From: Lytechinus variegatus
Taxonomy: Eukaryota > Echinodermata > Echinoidea > Temnopleuroida > Toxopneustidae
Reading direction: 5' to 3'
DNA: 64,000 nucleotides
NCBI RefSeq assembly: GCF_018143015.1
Contig: NC_054740.1
Location: forward strand, 9,318,140-9,382,139
Below the pieces are notes generated by a model. The model was not told the DNA's origin. It saw nothing but the letters and a program-made list of their open reading frames with translations, and ran no database searches. The position numbers and the translations under genes were made by a program. The stretch's first letter is position 1; each line of letters opens with the position of its first letter. Shown piece by piece: positions 45,286-56,500 of this stretch.

Positions 45286-46426
45286 ACTGTACACAGTGGC
45301 GTACCGTGGGTCACGGCATTGGGGGGCACCAGCAACATTTTTTAGTCACTAAAGGAGCGCGCGAAGCGCGCTCAGTTGCCAGGTATACTGACCTAATATA
45401 TACATTTTAAGGACATGCAGTGCCATTAAACGGATATGTATCTGATTAAATAATGCGAGCGCGAAGCGCGAGCTGAAATTTTTTTATATTCAGACCTAAA
45501 AAGGGACATTATAAGCAATTTGTTTGTAATCATGATACGTACCTCTCGCTAAAAAAAAAAACAATGCGAGTGCGAAGCACGAGCTGAAATTTTTGTATAT
45601 ATTGACCCCAAACAGGGACATTTTAAGGACTATTTTTAGGAATCCATTAAGAGTATACATATCTCATCATAGTCATCTAATGCTATAATGCCATCCTTTG
45701 CTGATTTTGTTAGAATTACATATAAACACATGAAGCACATTTTGTTGTCATAGTCATACGCATCTCACTATTAAAATACTGCGAGCGCGAAGCGCGAGCT
45801 GAAAATTTGGGAAATTCAGACCTGAAGAGGCTTGTTTGCAGGGATTCACTAAGACCGTACGTATTTCACTTACCAAATGATGCGAGCGCGAAGCGCGAGC
45901 TGACAATTTTTAATATTGAGATCAGAAAAGTTGACATTTTAAGGACTGATTTTAGGAATTTATGAAGAGCAGACATCTCACCAATCAACTAATGTGAACG
46001 TTAGCACGGACAGGAAATGTTTTATATTAAGACCTTAAAATAGGGCAATCACTTTAGGAGGTCATGAATAGAAGCAAATGTCACTGCATAAAACAATAAC
46101 TCAAATTGCGAGGAAATGTATTTGGCGTACAGTATATTGATATGAAAACGGAAGATTTTAGTACAACAGGGTTGCGAGCATCACGAACAATGAAGACATA
46201 GGCCCTGAACAAATAATGTTTCATAAAGTGATGAAAAAATGCTCTTTTATGATATAACATGATGTAATATAGCATATTATAATGAACAATAAATTTTTCT
46301 TTCCCCACTACGTTTCTGTTCCTTTCTCCCTCTTTTTTCTCCTTTTCCCCGTTTTTTTTGCCAGCCAATTGGGGGGGGCACGTGCCCCCCATGCCCCCCC
46401 CCCGTAGTTACTCCACTGACTGTACA
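45286..46426. mobile_element. hAT-like element D nested in C, perfect 8-bp target duplication
   Basis: ACTGTACA lies at 45286-45293 and 46419-46426. The element (45294-46418) begins CAGTGGCGTACCGTGGGTCA and ends CGTAGTTACTCCACTG. It is the same family as C, with several GCGAGCGCGAAGCGCGAGC units (45455, 45560, 45781, 45883) and a GGGGGGCACGTGCCCCCC palindrome near the right end. Confidence 0.88.
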
Positions 46427-46688
46427 GCAGGATTATATATCTCGTTAAACAGACAATGCGAGCACCAGGAATAATGAGGAAATTATGTTTTCGATATAAA
46501 GTTATGAAAAAATGTTTCTTATGTAATATAATTGTAATACAACATTATTATATATGACAATTAATTCTTCTTTCTCGCTACGTATCTCTTCCTTTCTCAT
46601 TTCCCCCGTTTTTTCCAGCCGATTGGGGAGGGGGGCGGCACGTGCCCCCATGCCCCCCCCCCCCCTTAGTTACGCCACTGTGCATTGT

Positions 46689-47440
46689 GGTGATGGTTGT
46701 AGTGGTGGTATATAGCGGGGGTATAGCCTGTAGTGAAGATGGTGATAAGAAGGATATTGGGGGGATATCGATTAATTGTTTATGAATATTGTGTTCAAAG
46801 TAAGTAAGACAATTAATAGTTGAGTTGCTGATATGACGACGAAGAGGAGGATCGTGGATAAATGATGTGATCTGGCGAGCGAGTAAGAGGAAAATACTTG
46901 TCGGATGTTTTATCCACCAATATAGCCATTCAAAATTATGGAAAGTTTTTGGATCCGACAAAGTATTGATGAAATACCAAGTGAAACGCACTCATCTCGC
47001 CCTGGTTATATTTACTTATTTATTTTATTTTGTTTTTGTTTGTTTAGGGGGGTGCAACTCACGACCCAGATCGATACTCGAATTCCTTATTTCTAACTTT
47101 ATACTTTTTCTACTTTTTTTATAGACTTCATAGATCTTTTTTTTTCAACTGGAAAATTGCAACTAGATGGCGCTGTTAACCATAACAGTTTCGCTGTACT
47201 ATATACTGTACGTGTGCATGTGAGCTTGTATGTTGCAACAAACTCTGTAATCACTTCTCCACTTCCAGTCCGATTGGCCATCTGATCCTGATTGAAACTT
47301 TAATTTTGAAGGGCTGTCTTCGTTCGATAAAGAGTCCAGGCACGGGAACTCTTTTATTTGGATTTCTAAAGGAGGTATGTAAGTATAATTGACTGAGGAG
47401 ACGCTTCATTGACAAGTATGAATACGGTACTGTTTGGGAG
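46689..47440. promoter_or_regulatory. Intergenic; possible first non-coding exon/promoter of RNF14 near 47150-47374
   Basis: A moderately CpG-containing stretch ends with GGATTTCTAAAGGAG followed by GTATGTAAGT (donor at 47375). This would make a plausible 5' UTR exon for the gene whose coding exon begins after the acceptor at 50458. There is no direct evidence that they are joined. Confidence 0.2.
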
Positions 47441-49060
47441 GTTGCCATCCAAAAAATAGGCAAAACTCAGCTCAGTCGTCCTCGTAGTCGTAGGGCCTAG
47501 GTAGGGGATCATTCATCATGTTCATTATTTTTGAATGAGTGGGACTGAAGGAAGCTTGAAGTAGATCTTATTTAATTCATATCGGTAATCCTCTGTTTTA
47601 GGGGTCCAAATTATTTTAGGTTGCTAACTTCAGGCAAAAGTCACAAATGCACTTACAATGAGAATAAGTCGTCCGCAAGCTACAAGGCCGTGAACGTACG
47701 AGCGCGCTCGATCGCCTATCGGCCTGGCTGGTCAATTGACTGCTCTCCCGGGGAGTCAAGGCGAAAGGTGGGGGGGGGTCCAATAGATACATATATATTG
47801 CTATATATCACCTCCTCTGTTTGAGGGGATTTTAGTAATTGTGGCATTGGGGGGTACATTTTAGGGCATAATGATGACATTGGTAGCAAGGAGAAGGGGT
47901 GGTGGCAAGAGGGGATGAACTGCTCCATTATTAATATATGTATCTATTGCACCCCCCCTGACCCTGCGCCCCTTAATAATGGAGCAGTTCATCCCCTCTT
48001 GCCACCACCCCTTCTTGCTACCAATGCCCTAAAATGTACCCCCAATGCCACAATTAATAAAATCCCCTGAAACAGAGGAGGTGATATATTATATAAATAG
48101 TGTACAATCTATTGTACAATATACTGGATTATATGTACGACAAATATAAAATTATCCCGAGTGCAGATTTATTTCACCGAGGCCGAAGGCCGAGGTGAAA
48201 TAGGCTTGCACGAGGGATAATTTTATATTTGGAGTTCATATAGTCCAGTAATATTGTATGATAGAACGTTTACTATTTATTATAGTAAATAGATCCCTTA
48301 ATCTAAGACCCCATCATGGATTTTGCCATCCAAAAATCGAAAGTTATATTGTACATATGTACAATATAACTTTTTGAAGGGAGGTCACGTGGTACAAATC
48401 CAGCCAATCACAGCTCGTATTTTACTACCACTATTTACTATAGCAATATATATGTATCTATTGGACCCCCCCCCCCTTTCGCCTTGACTCCCTGGGAGAG
48501 CAGTCAATTGACCAGCCAGGCCGATAGGCGATCGAGCGCGCTCGTACGTTCACGGCCTTGTAGCTTGCGGACGACTTATTCTCATTCATTGTAAGTGCAT
48601 TTGTGACTTTTGCCTGAAGTTAGCAACCTAAAATAATTTGGACCCCTAAAACAGAGGATTACCTTCATATCAGCAAGTGAATGGATGTAGAACGTTATTT
48701 TTTTAAAATCTGTTATAGTGAGTGATTTTTTTTACTGACTAGTGTTGTGGTATTACCGAATGGGAGCATCACATGCCTCAAAAAATAATTTAATATGCTA
48801 AAAAGCAAAGGCAAAGCTCAGCCTCAGACTCAGTTATGCATGTCAGTTGTATAAGATTAGAGCCTCGGGATCATTCATTATTTTTGAATGAGTGGGACTG
48901 AAAGAAAGTTGAAGTAGGTCTAAAGACTCTAATTTAATTCATCAGCCTAGTGAGTCTGTGAGTGGATGTAGAACTTAATGTTTTTTAAATCTGTTAAAGC
49001 GAGTGATTGTTTTAGTCTTTTACTGACCGGTGTTGTATTACCGAATGGTAGACAGCTGGC
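47440..49060. repeat. Tandem segmental duplication, first copy carrying a palindromic insertion
   Basis: Segments with ATTATTTTTGAATGAGTGGG and TGGATGTAGAAC...ATTACCGAATGG occur at 47505-47583 plus 48672-48766, and again at 48865-49052. The second copy lacks the 1,080-bp element at 47584-48663. A shorter third echo (ATATGCCTC, AAAATAATTTA, GGCAAAGGC) lies at 49465-49560. Confidence 0.7.
47576..48671. mobile_element. Multi-level palindromic element M with 8-bp target duplication
   Basis: TTCATATC flanks it at 47576-47583 and 48664-48671. The outer arms run from GGTAATCCTCTGTTTTAGGG on the left to its complement on the right, with near-identical 200-bp arms (47584-47785; 48462-48663). Inside is a second palindrome (47806-48090: CACCTCCTCTG ... 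CAGAGGAGGTG). A third hairpin (48110-48280: ATAAAATTATCCC ... GGGATAATTTTAT, centred on CCGAGGCCGAAGGCCGAGG) follows it. No coding capacity was seen. Confidence 0.85.
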
Positions 49061-49125
49061 AGCCGTCTGTTTCGAGGAGTTTTTTAACATTTTTTTTCTC
49101 CTCGTACACAGACGGCTCGCTATCA
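49028..49125. repeat. Short inverted repeat
   Basis: CAGCCGTCTGTTTCGAGGAG is mirrored by CTCCTCGTACACAGACGGCT across a T-rich loop. Confidence 0.7.
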
Positions 49126-50140
49126 TGCAGCCACCATGAGGGGACTTGCAATGCAAAATCCCCCTGAGGGGGCTCTTCAATTATTGCGACCAAAATGCAA
49201 ATTAATATTCCCTCTTGGAATTAATTTGAAAAAAACGGAGAAAAATCAAGTTAAAAGGAACAAAAACAGTGACATACCTCGGCTGTCACGCAAATTCACT
49301 TCCCCGTTTTATCCGATCTTAAGTACATAAACATATGGCCATTGAGTCCCCTATACAGATCTCGCTAGGACTTCGGTCTCTGTATTTGGTGAGTGAAGCC
49401 AACGGAGTTCAGCTGAACAACCAACATAACAGAGACCAAAGCTTTTGGTCTAACCGAACAGGTGCATCATATGCCTCTAAAAATAATTTATTAGTAATAT
49501 GCTCAAACTTTGCAACATCCTTCCGAAAATAGACCAAAAGGGCAAAGGCAGGCCAAAGCGAAGCCAAAGGGAACTTGAAATAGAAAGATGTTGAAAAAAA
49601 ATTGTCCAAAATGCATTTTCAAAGTCTTTACATTCTCAAAATAATTTTTTAAAAATGTAAAAAAATCTTGTCAGTCATTTTGTGTTTTCTCAACTTTTCC
49701 CATAGAAAATGCATGTTTGGTAATACTAATACAATGCCGTTTTCAAGTGATCAAAATATTCACATGCAAAGAGGGGTCCAATTGGGAGTTGATTTCATAA
49801 TAATAATAATACACAGTATTTATTATGCGCCATCTATCTAGTAAACTATTCTTAGGCGCAGAGGGATGGAGGGGAGAGAAAAAAAAATCGAATTAGGCTT
49901 TAAGCTGAATTCCAGCATTTACCATCCCAGGATGGACTTACAAGTCTTGAAATATACCCCCTATGCTTCAGAAGGAAAGTAGGAAACATGATTGTGGTCT
50001 TCAGATTGTTAACACATAGGACCTATGTCAATACAGACTCCAGTGCACATCTCGTCCCTGCTGTCCTTGATGCAACTAAGGCCTTAGAAAAGGACACCAT
50101 CTGAAAATGTGCAAGCGAAGATCTATCTATTATAGGTCTA
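49126..50140. other. Intergenic, nothing recognised
   Basis: It is AT-rich with small inverted words around 49370-49445 (CGCTAGGACTTCGGTCTCTG / CAGAGACCAAAGC). No supported gene was seen. Confidence 0.35.
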
Positions 50141-50143
50141 TAG

Positions 50144-50300
50144 ATGCTGCTGGTGCTGATGAGGATGCTGATGATGATACTGATGGAGATGATGATCACG
50201 ATGATGGTCATGATGGTCATAATGATGATGATGATCATCATGATCATGAAGATGATCATGATGATGATCATGATGATGATCATGATGATGATCATGAAAA
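50144..50300. repeat. (GAT)n/(GATCAT)n microsatellite
   Basis: GATGATGATCATGATGATGA-type repeats are self-complementary over long stretches. The Asp/His-rich open frames here are artefacts. Confidence 0.92.
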
Positions 50301-50470
50301 CAAATCTAACCTTAGTAATTGCTGGTTATGTTTCAGTTTGTCGTAGTTTTTAAAGATGTTACTAAGTAATTTGTATAAACATGCCAGATACATACACTGT
50401 AAAAATAAAAACATAGTATTTTATTACTAAAAGGTTTTGCTATTGTTCCTTTGGCTAGTGTTTGTTGGTG

Positions 50471-50525
50471 ATGGCGTAAGGTGATATCAAGCTGGACATC
50501 ATTGATGAGGAACAAGCATGGATGA
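50471..50525 (+). promoter_or_regulatory. Two upstream ORFs in the RNF14 5' leader
   Basis: The leader exon starts after the acceptor CTTTGGCTAG at 50458. It holds ATG GCG TAA (50471-50479), a two-codon uORF. A second uORF, ATG at 50505 with stop TGA at 50523-50525, overlaps the main ATG at 50518. The main start is strong (A at -3, G at +4: AAGCATGG). Such uORFs can lower or gate translation; that effect is inferred. Confidence 0.5.
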
Positions 50526-53500
50526 GGATCAGGAGAACCAGGAGAATGAGCTGCTAGCACTCAGCAGCATCTTTGAAGATGAGGAAACTTTTATGGCTCA
50601 TGAGGACCAGTCTGGTGGGAGCTTCTACGCTGATGTAGAGCTTCCGTCTAACTTTGAAATTAAACTTGGTGGACAAATGTTACAGCAAGCAAGAACATTA
50701 GGTCAGTACTATGATGAGTGATTCTTTAGATAAATTTAATTTTTAAGATAGATTATCTTGATTATATTGATTAATGGAGACTAGTGCTTTAAGTCGTAGA
50801 ACAATTGCCTTGGAAACAGTCGAATAAGGTGTCACTTTTTCTGCACAAGAAATGCACAAGTTTTATCTGTTTTGTGTTCGTCTGTAGGCTAAAACATGCC
50901 TTCCAATTTTAGATAATGAGAAAATTAACAGTTTCACGACTAACAAAAAAGGAAAGGATAGGAAAAAGAAGAAAAAAGGATGAAGCATGATATCGTTTTT
51001 TTTTCTTTATTGAAAATTTTGGTTTGAAAAGGTCACAATATTGCCCCATATGCTAGTGTGTTCTTTGATTTAATTATCTTTGGCCGAATCAAACATTATT
51101 TATAATTGATCATTTGAAGAAAAAAATGCATATGTTATAATGCAATATAACTATAAAAATCAATATTGAAGGGAATATTAAAGACTATTAAGCACTAATA
51201 ATTTGTATAAATAATTTCTTGTATTGTCAGGAGTATTGATCCGAGGTGAAGATGATGATGAGAACCCGGCAAGATTCATGCCAGTTAATTGGCTTCCACC
51301 GATAGAACTCAACTTCAAGTATCCCAGGGACTATCCTTCCAAGACTGCTCCTACCTTTACACTCTCTTGCAAGTGGCTCTCTGTAAAGCAGGTTAGAACA
51401 ACAAGAACTTAAAACAAAGAGACTTAATGTCTTAGCTTTAGTGATTTGATATCATTTTGAAAAATATGGGCCGAGTGCTATGAAAACACGTACTTCAAAG
51501 TTGATGCTCTAAAGAAATTCATGTCAGAAGAATCATTAAGTGTTTCAAAGGATGTAAGAAAATGTGCAAGTGATGGGAACGTCCAGTTAATTTTCCCTTT
51601 CTCTTTTCAAACATTTTTTTTTTACAATCTTAAGGGTTGCAATGTTTTAAAGTTGATTTTTCAAAAGTTAATTATATCTTATTGATACACCTTCATAAAA
51701 ACTCACCACACACACATACGTTGTTGAACATACTGTTTTTAATGCCAAAGAATGTGTTAACGATGATCTACTTTTACTGTATATGGTTAAATGAATGTTA
51801 ATCTACATTGAGTAGAGAATCATTTTTATGTTTTTAATGTTCTGTGTTATTATAATTATAATGGTATTTTATTTCAAGACTGTTCACAGCAAGAGCTGAA
51901 TTGTACAGAACTTTTACATAAAACATAATTGTATCAAAATAGAATTATAAAAATACACAAAGCATGAAAACATATACAATCATTAATACTTTGGGGATTA
52001 ATGTGAATCACAAGAATATTTTCAAATATAAGTAATCGAAGAAGTTTCAAAATTTGCTTAAGATATAGTATACGAGAAAGCGGATTGGAGGGATTTATTT
52101 TCTCTTTATTTTTTATACAGCTGAATAGATTATGTGAAAAGCTTGATGAAATATGGACAGAAAATGAAGGTGAAGTTGTGGTCTTCTCTTGGGCTGAGTT
52201 CCTCAAGAGTGAGACTTTCCCCTTCCTCAAACTGAGCTCACCATTAACCTTGGATACTTCCGATCTTCCCCGTACCCTAAGGATGAGGTCCACCCAACCA
52301 GGACCTGGAGGAGACGATGGCGGGAACCATCAAGGGGCTACAGGAGGCATTGCAAGGTCGGATGCGGGCGTGGCTCATGACAGAGCGGTGCAGGACATCG
52401 CAGCGTTGCCAAACCTCATCCCAACGATCGTGCAGTACGACCATGAGCGGAGAGAGCATGCATTCAACACGTCTCCCAATTCCTGTGAAGTGTGCTATGA
52501 GGAGAAGTTTGGGACGGACTGTGTCAAGTTTAGCCCCTGTGGACATGTTTACTGCAAGGGGTGTATGAAAGAACATTTTAGGACAAAGATCAAGGATGGT
52601 GATGTGAAAGGACTAGCATGTCCAGAGACAAATTGTGAGACAATGGCTCAGCCAGGACAGGTTAGATTCCAACATAAATTGGAAAATATATTGGTGCATA
52701 TTTTGAACTCTGGTTAACTAAGCTTGGGGAAATGTTTAATGATGTTAATTACGTGTATGTTTATCATCAACATTCTAATTGTGAAAAAAAGTGTAAAGAG
52801 TTCTGTGATATCTTGTTAAAGTTTTTATTTTATATTTTAAGGTATCATTTCTATTTTATTTTCTCGCCCACTGGAGGTGAAGGCGAGACTTAAGGCTTGT
52901 GTATAGTTTTGGTAAATCCACCAAAATGCACCTATCACTATTCCAATTCATTGCTAGCTAATATGAATGGATATGCCCTATAACAGTTATGATGCGGAGG
53001 ATATGAAATGAAAATGTGTTTTACAGGATAAATTTTGCGATTTTACATGGAAATTTAACTTGATCGGGTCACCCGATCAAATTAAGATATCTGTGTGTTT
53101 TTGTCTTTCAATTAAATCCTATTCCAAATCATGGAATGGGCTGAAACTTTCAAGATATGTTCTTTGTCTGTAACTTTTGGATATCTAATCACTAAATTTA
53201 TAAGATAAGTGCTTGAATGCCCTTTTTTTAATTTAAAACAAGCATCGCCGAGAGAGGGCGCTATATATCCAAGATTTGAATATTTGAAATTTTCTCAGAG
53301 AATTGCAGTTGGAAAAATATCTAACGGTCTCTACGCTTCAGTAAGACTGTCATATTAGATGATATTCGATTATCAATCACATTATTGACCCTTTACCAAA
53401 GCTATACACAGGCTTTAAAGATAAATTCCAGTATTGGTAACGATCTCAAAATGACTTTTTACAGAATCTAATATAATGACCACCCAAGTGTCTGTTCGTA

Positions 53501-56500
53501 TGAATAAAAAATATGTGCCAAAGGATTCTGGAAGAAATTGTGTAATTGCTGAGAAATAAGCAAAATAAGCGCGGATTCGGTCACTTGCGTCGGGTCTTTA
53601 TTCCAGCAATAATGATACACTGTCCCACGTGTGCCTATCTGTGTTGGTGATCTTCAGTGTGAACATTTTTCAGGGTAGATTTCAAGATTTCACAAACTTC
53701 AGTTTATGTAACTGTATCAGATCTAGATCCTCCATGATATACTGACAATTCAGCATGGTTTTACAGACTTTCTCATGAAATCAGTGTTTACTGCAACTAC
53801 TGGCATTTCTCTTTAAGGCCACCGCATACCTTACGACTGTTCGCGATCCGATTTTTTAATCGCATTTTCCTAATTTTCTGAAAACGTGAATGGAACATAT
53901 CATTTTATTTGAGGTTAAAATTGATTGAAAGAATAGTAATATAACCATTTTTGTCTCACCTGCGAAGCAAAGTGAGACTATAGGCGCGGCTTTTCCGACG
54001 GCGGTGGCGTCAACATCAAATCTTAACCTGAGGTTAAGTTTTTGAAATGTCATCATAACTTAGAAAATATATGGACCTAGTTCATGAATCTTGGACGTAA
54101 GGTTGATCAAGAATCACTGAACATCCTGCATGAGTTTCACATCACATGACCAAGGTCAAAGGTCATTGGCCGAATTGGGGATATCTGTTGAATTCCCATC
54201 ATAACTTTGAAAGTTTATGGATCTGATTCATGAAACTTAGACATGATAGTAATCAAGCATCACTGAAAATTTTGTGCAAGTTTCAGGTCTCATGATTAAG
54301 GTCAAAGGTCATTTAGGGTCAATGAACTTTGGCCGAATCGGGGGTATCTGTTGAATTACCATCATAACTTTGAAAGTTTATTGGTCTAGTTCATTAAACT
54401 TGGACATTAGAGTAATCAAGTATCACTGAACATCCTGTTCGAGTTTCAGGTCACATGATTAAGGTCAAAGATCATGTAAGGTCAATGAACTTTGGCCATG
54501 TTGGGGTTTTTTGTTGAATAACCATCATATCTCTGTAAGTTTATAAAAAGTGGACATAAGAGTAACCATGTATCACTGAACATCTCGTGCGAGTTAGAGT
54601 AGTATTCAAAGTCAGCACTGCTTCTATATTGAACCGCGTGATGCAGGTGAGACGGCCAGAGGCATTCCACTTGTTAAAAGATTTGCAAGCCTTTATTTTG
54701 GAGTAAAGGCCAAATAAGTTTCAAATCGTAAGACTGCTATGACGTCATTACGACTAGATATTAAATTCGCTTTTATTCTTAGAAGGATGATAGCATAGTC
54801 ACATATTTGAACATAGGTATTCGTACAATGATTTCGAACACTACACAGTAAGATATTCCAAGTCTCAATATTAGCATCAAATTCTACTACATTTTATTCC
54901 AAAATTGAGTCGTAGACCAATCGTAAGGTGTGTGGTCGCCTTTAGGGATCCAAATGTCGTCCGTCCATTGTCCATCCGTCACAAACCTAATGACACATAA
55001 CTCCACAACCATAAGTTGCTTTTCAACCAAACTTGGATGGTAGGTGGATTTGGGGGACCTGCATGTTATGCTGCAGTTGTAGGTCACATGGTAAGGTCAA
55101 AGGTCATTTTCATGTCAACATTAAAGTTTACATGCAAGACTCTCTTATGACACCTAACTCCGCAACCGTAAGTCATTTTTCAACCAAACTTGGATGGTAG
55201 ATGAACTTGGGGGACCTGCATGTTATACTGCAGTCGGAGGTCACATGGTAAGGTCAAAGGTCATTTTCAGGTCAACGTTAAAGTTTACATGCAAGACTCT
55301 TATGACACCTAACTCCGCAACCATAAGTCGCTTTTCAACCAAACCTGAATGGTAGATGGACTTTGGGGACCTGCATTTGATGCTGTAGTCAGAGGTCACA
55401 TGGTAAGGTCAAATGTCGTTTTCAGGTCAACGTTATAGTTTACATGCAAGACTCTGTTATGACACCTAACTTCGCAACCATAAGTCGCTTTACAACCTAA
55501 CTTGGATGGTAGATGGACTTGGGGGACCTGCATCTTATGCTGCAGTTGTAGGTCACATGATAAGGTCAAAGTTCATTTTTAGGTCAATGTTAAAGTTTAC
55601 ATGCAAGACTCTTATGACAAGTGATATTCCATCCCAGTCATTTCACAATGAATTTTTCGATGCAATTCTGTTGCATGCCCTCGCAAATCACGATATTTCT
55701 GGTTATTTTCATAAGTGGGCGAGACACAAAATCGCTTTTGCCTGTTTTCCTGTTTCTACCCCTCCCCTTCCCCCTCACTGTAAGCTTCATTTGATAACTC
55801 CAAATCACAAAATTCATTTTGCGGCACCTTTTTTTTTCTTTAAAGTTTTGCACAACTTTTGATATGAAATTTGCGACTCTCTTATAAACATTATGACAGT
55901 TCTGAAGTTTTGTGAGTGCATGCCAGACTCAAAATTGCCCCCAAAAATGATTTCTTCTTCAAATCCAATGCAAACTCTGATTCTACCCAAAATCTATGAA
56001 TATTATTTTTACTTTTACTGATTAAAGTCAATTTGCTCCATGTTCATGTTTGGAACAGTGTTGCCAATTTCCATTATAAAGAAAATAGATAACGAAAAGT
56101 TGAAAACAAAGAAATGCATACAAAATTTATAATATATTAAAATACATACAAAATTTATTTTGATATCAAAATATTTTGAAAATGACAAGTAATGTATTGT
56201 AATTATGTCAAATGGAAATTGATAAAACATTAATTGTGTTATTACAGGTGAGGGAGCTTGTTGAGCCTGAATTGTATGAGAAATATGACAAGGCCTTGCT
56301 AGATCTTTCATTGAGTGAGATGGGAGATATAGTCTACTGCCCTCGTGTGATTTGCCAGACCCCTGTTGTGAGGGAAGGGAATATGGGACAATGTGCTGCT
56401 TGTGGACTAGCTTTCTGTATCCTCTGCAAAAATACGTACCATGGTTTAGCACCGTGCAAGGTTACAAGTGGTAGGTGATGTATGAGCATCTATAAATGCT

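Larger units (their letters stand above)
43990..46688. mobile_element. hAT-like element C (host of D and a TTAA MITE)
   Basis: The left end CAGTGGCGTACCGTGGGTCA is at 43998 and the right end TTAGTTACGCCACTG is at 46680. They are flanked by TGCATGGT (43990-43997) and TGCATTGT (46681-46688), an 8-bp duplication with one mismatch. The core has GCGAGCGCGAAGCGCGAGC units. Two later insertions lie within it: the TTAA MITE 44724-45175 and element D. Confidence 0.78.

Noticed and set aside
50107-50346. Asp/His-rich and Met/Ile-rich open frames
   Set aside because: Translations of the GAT/ATC microsatellite.
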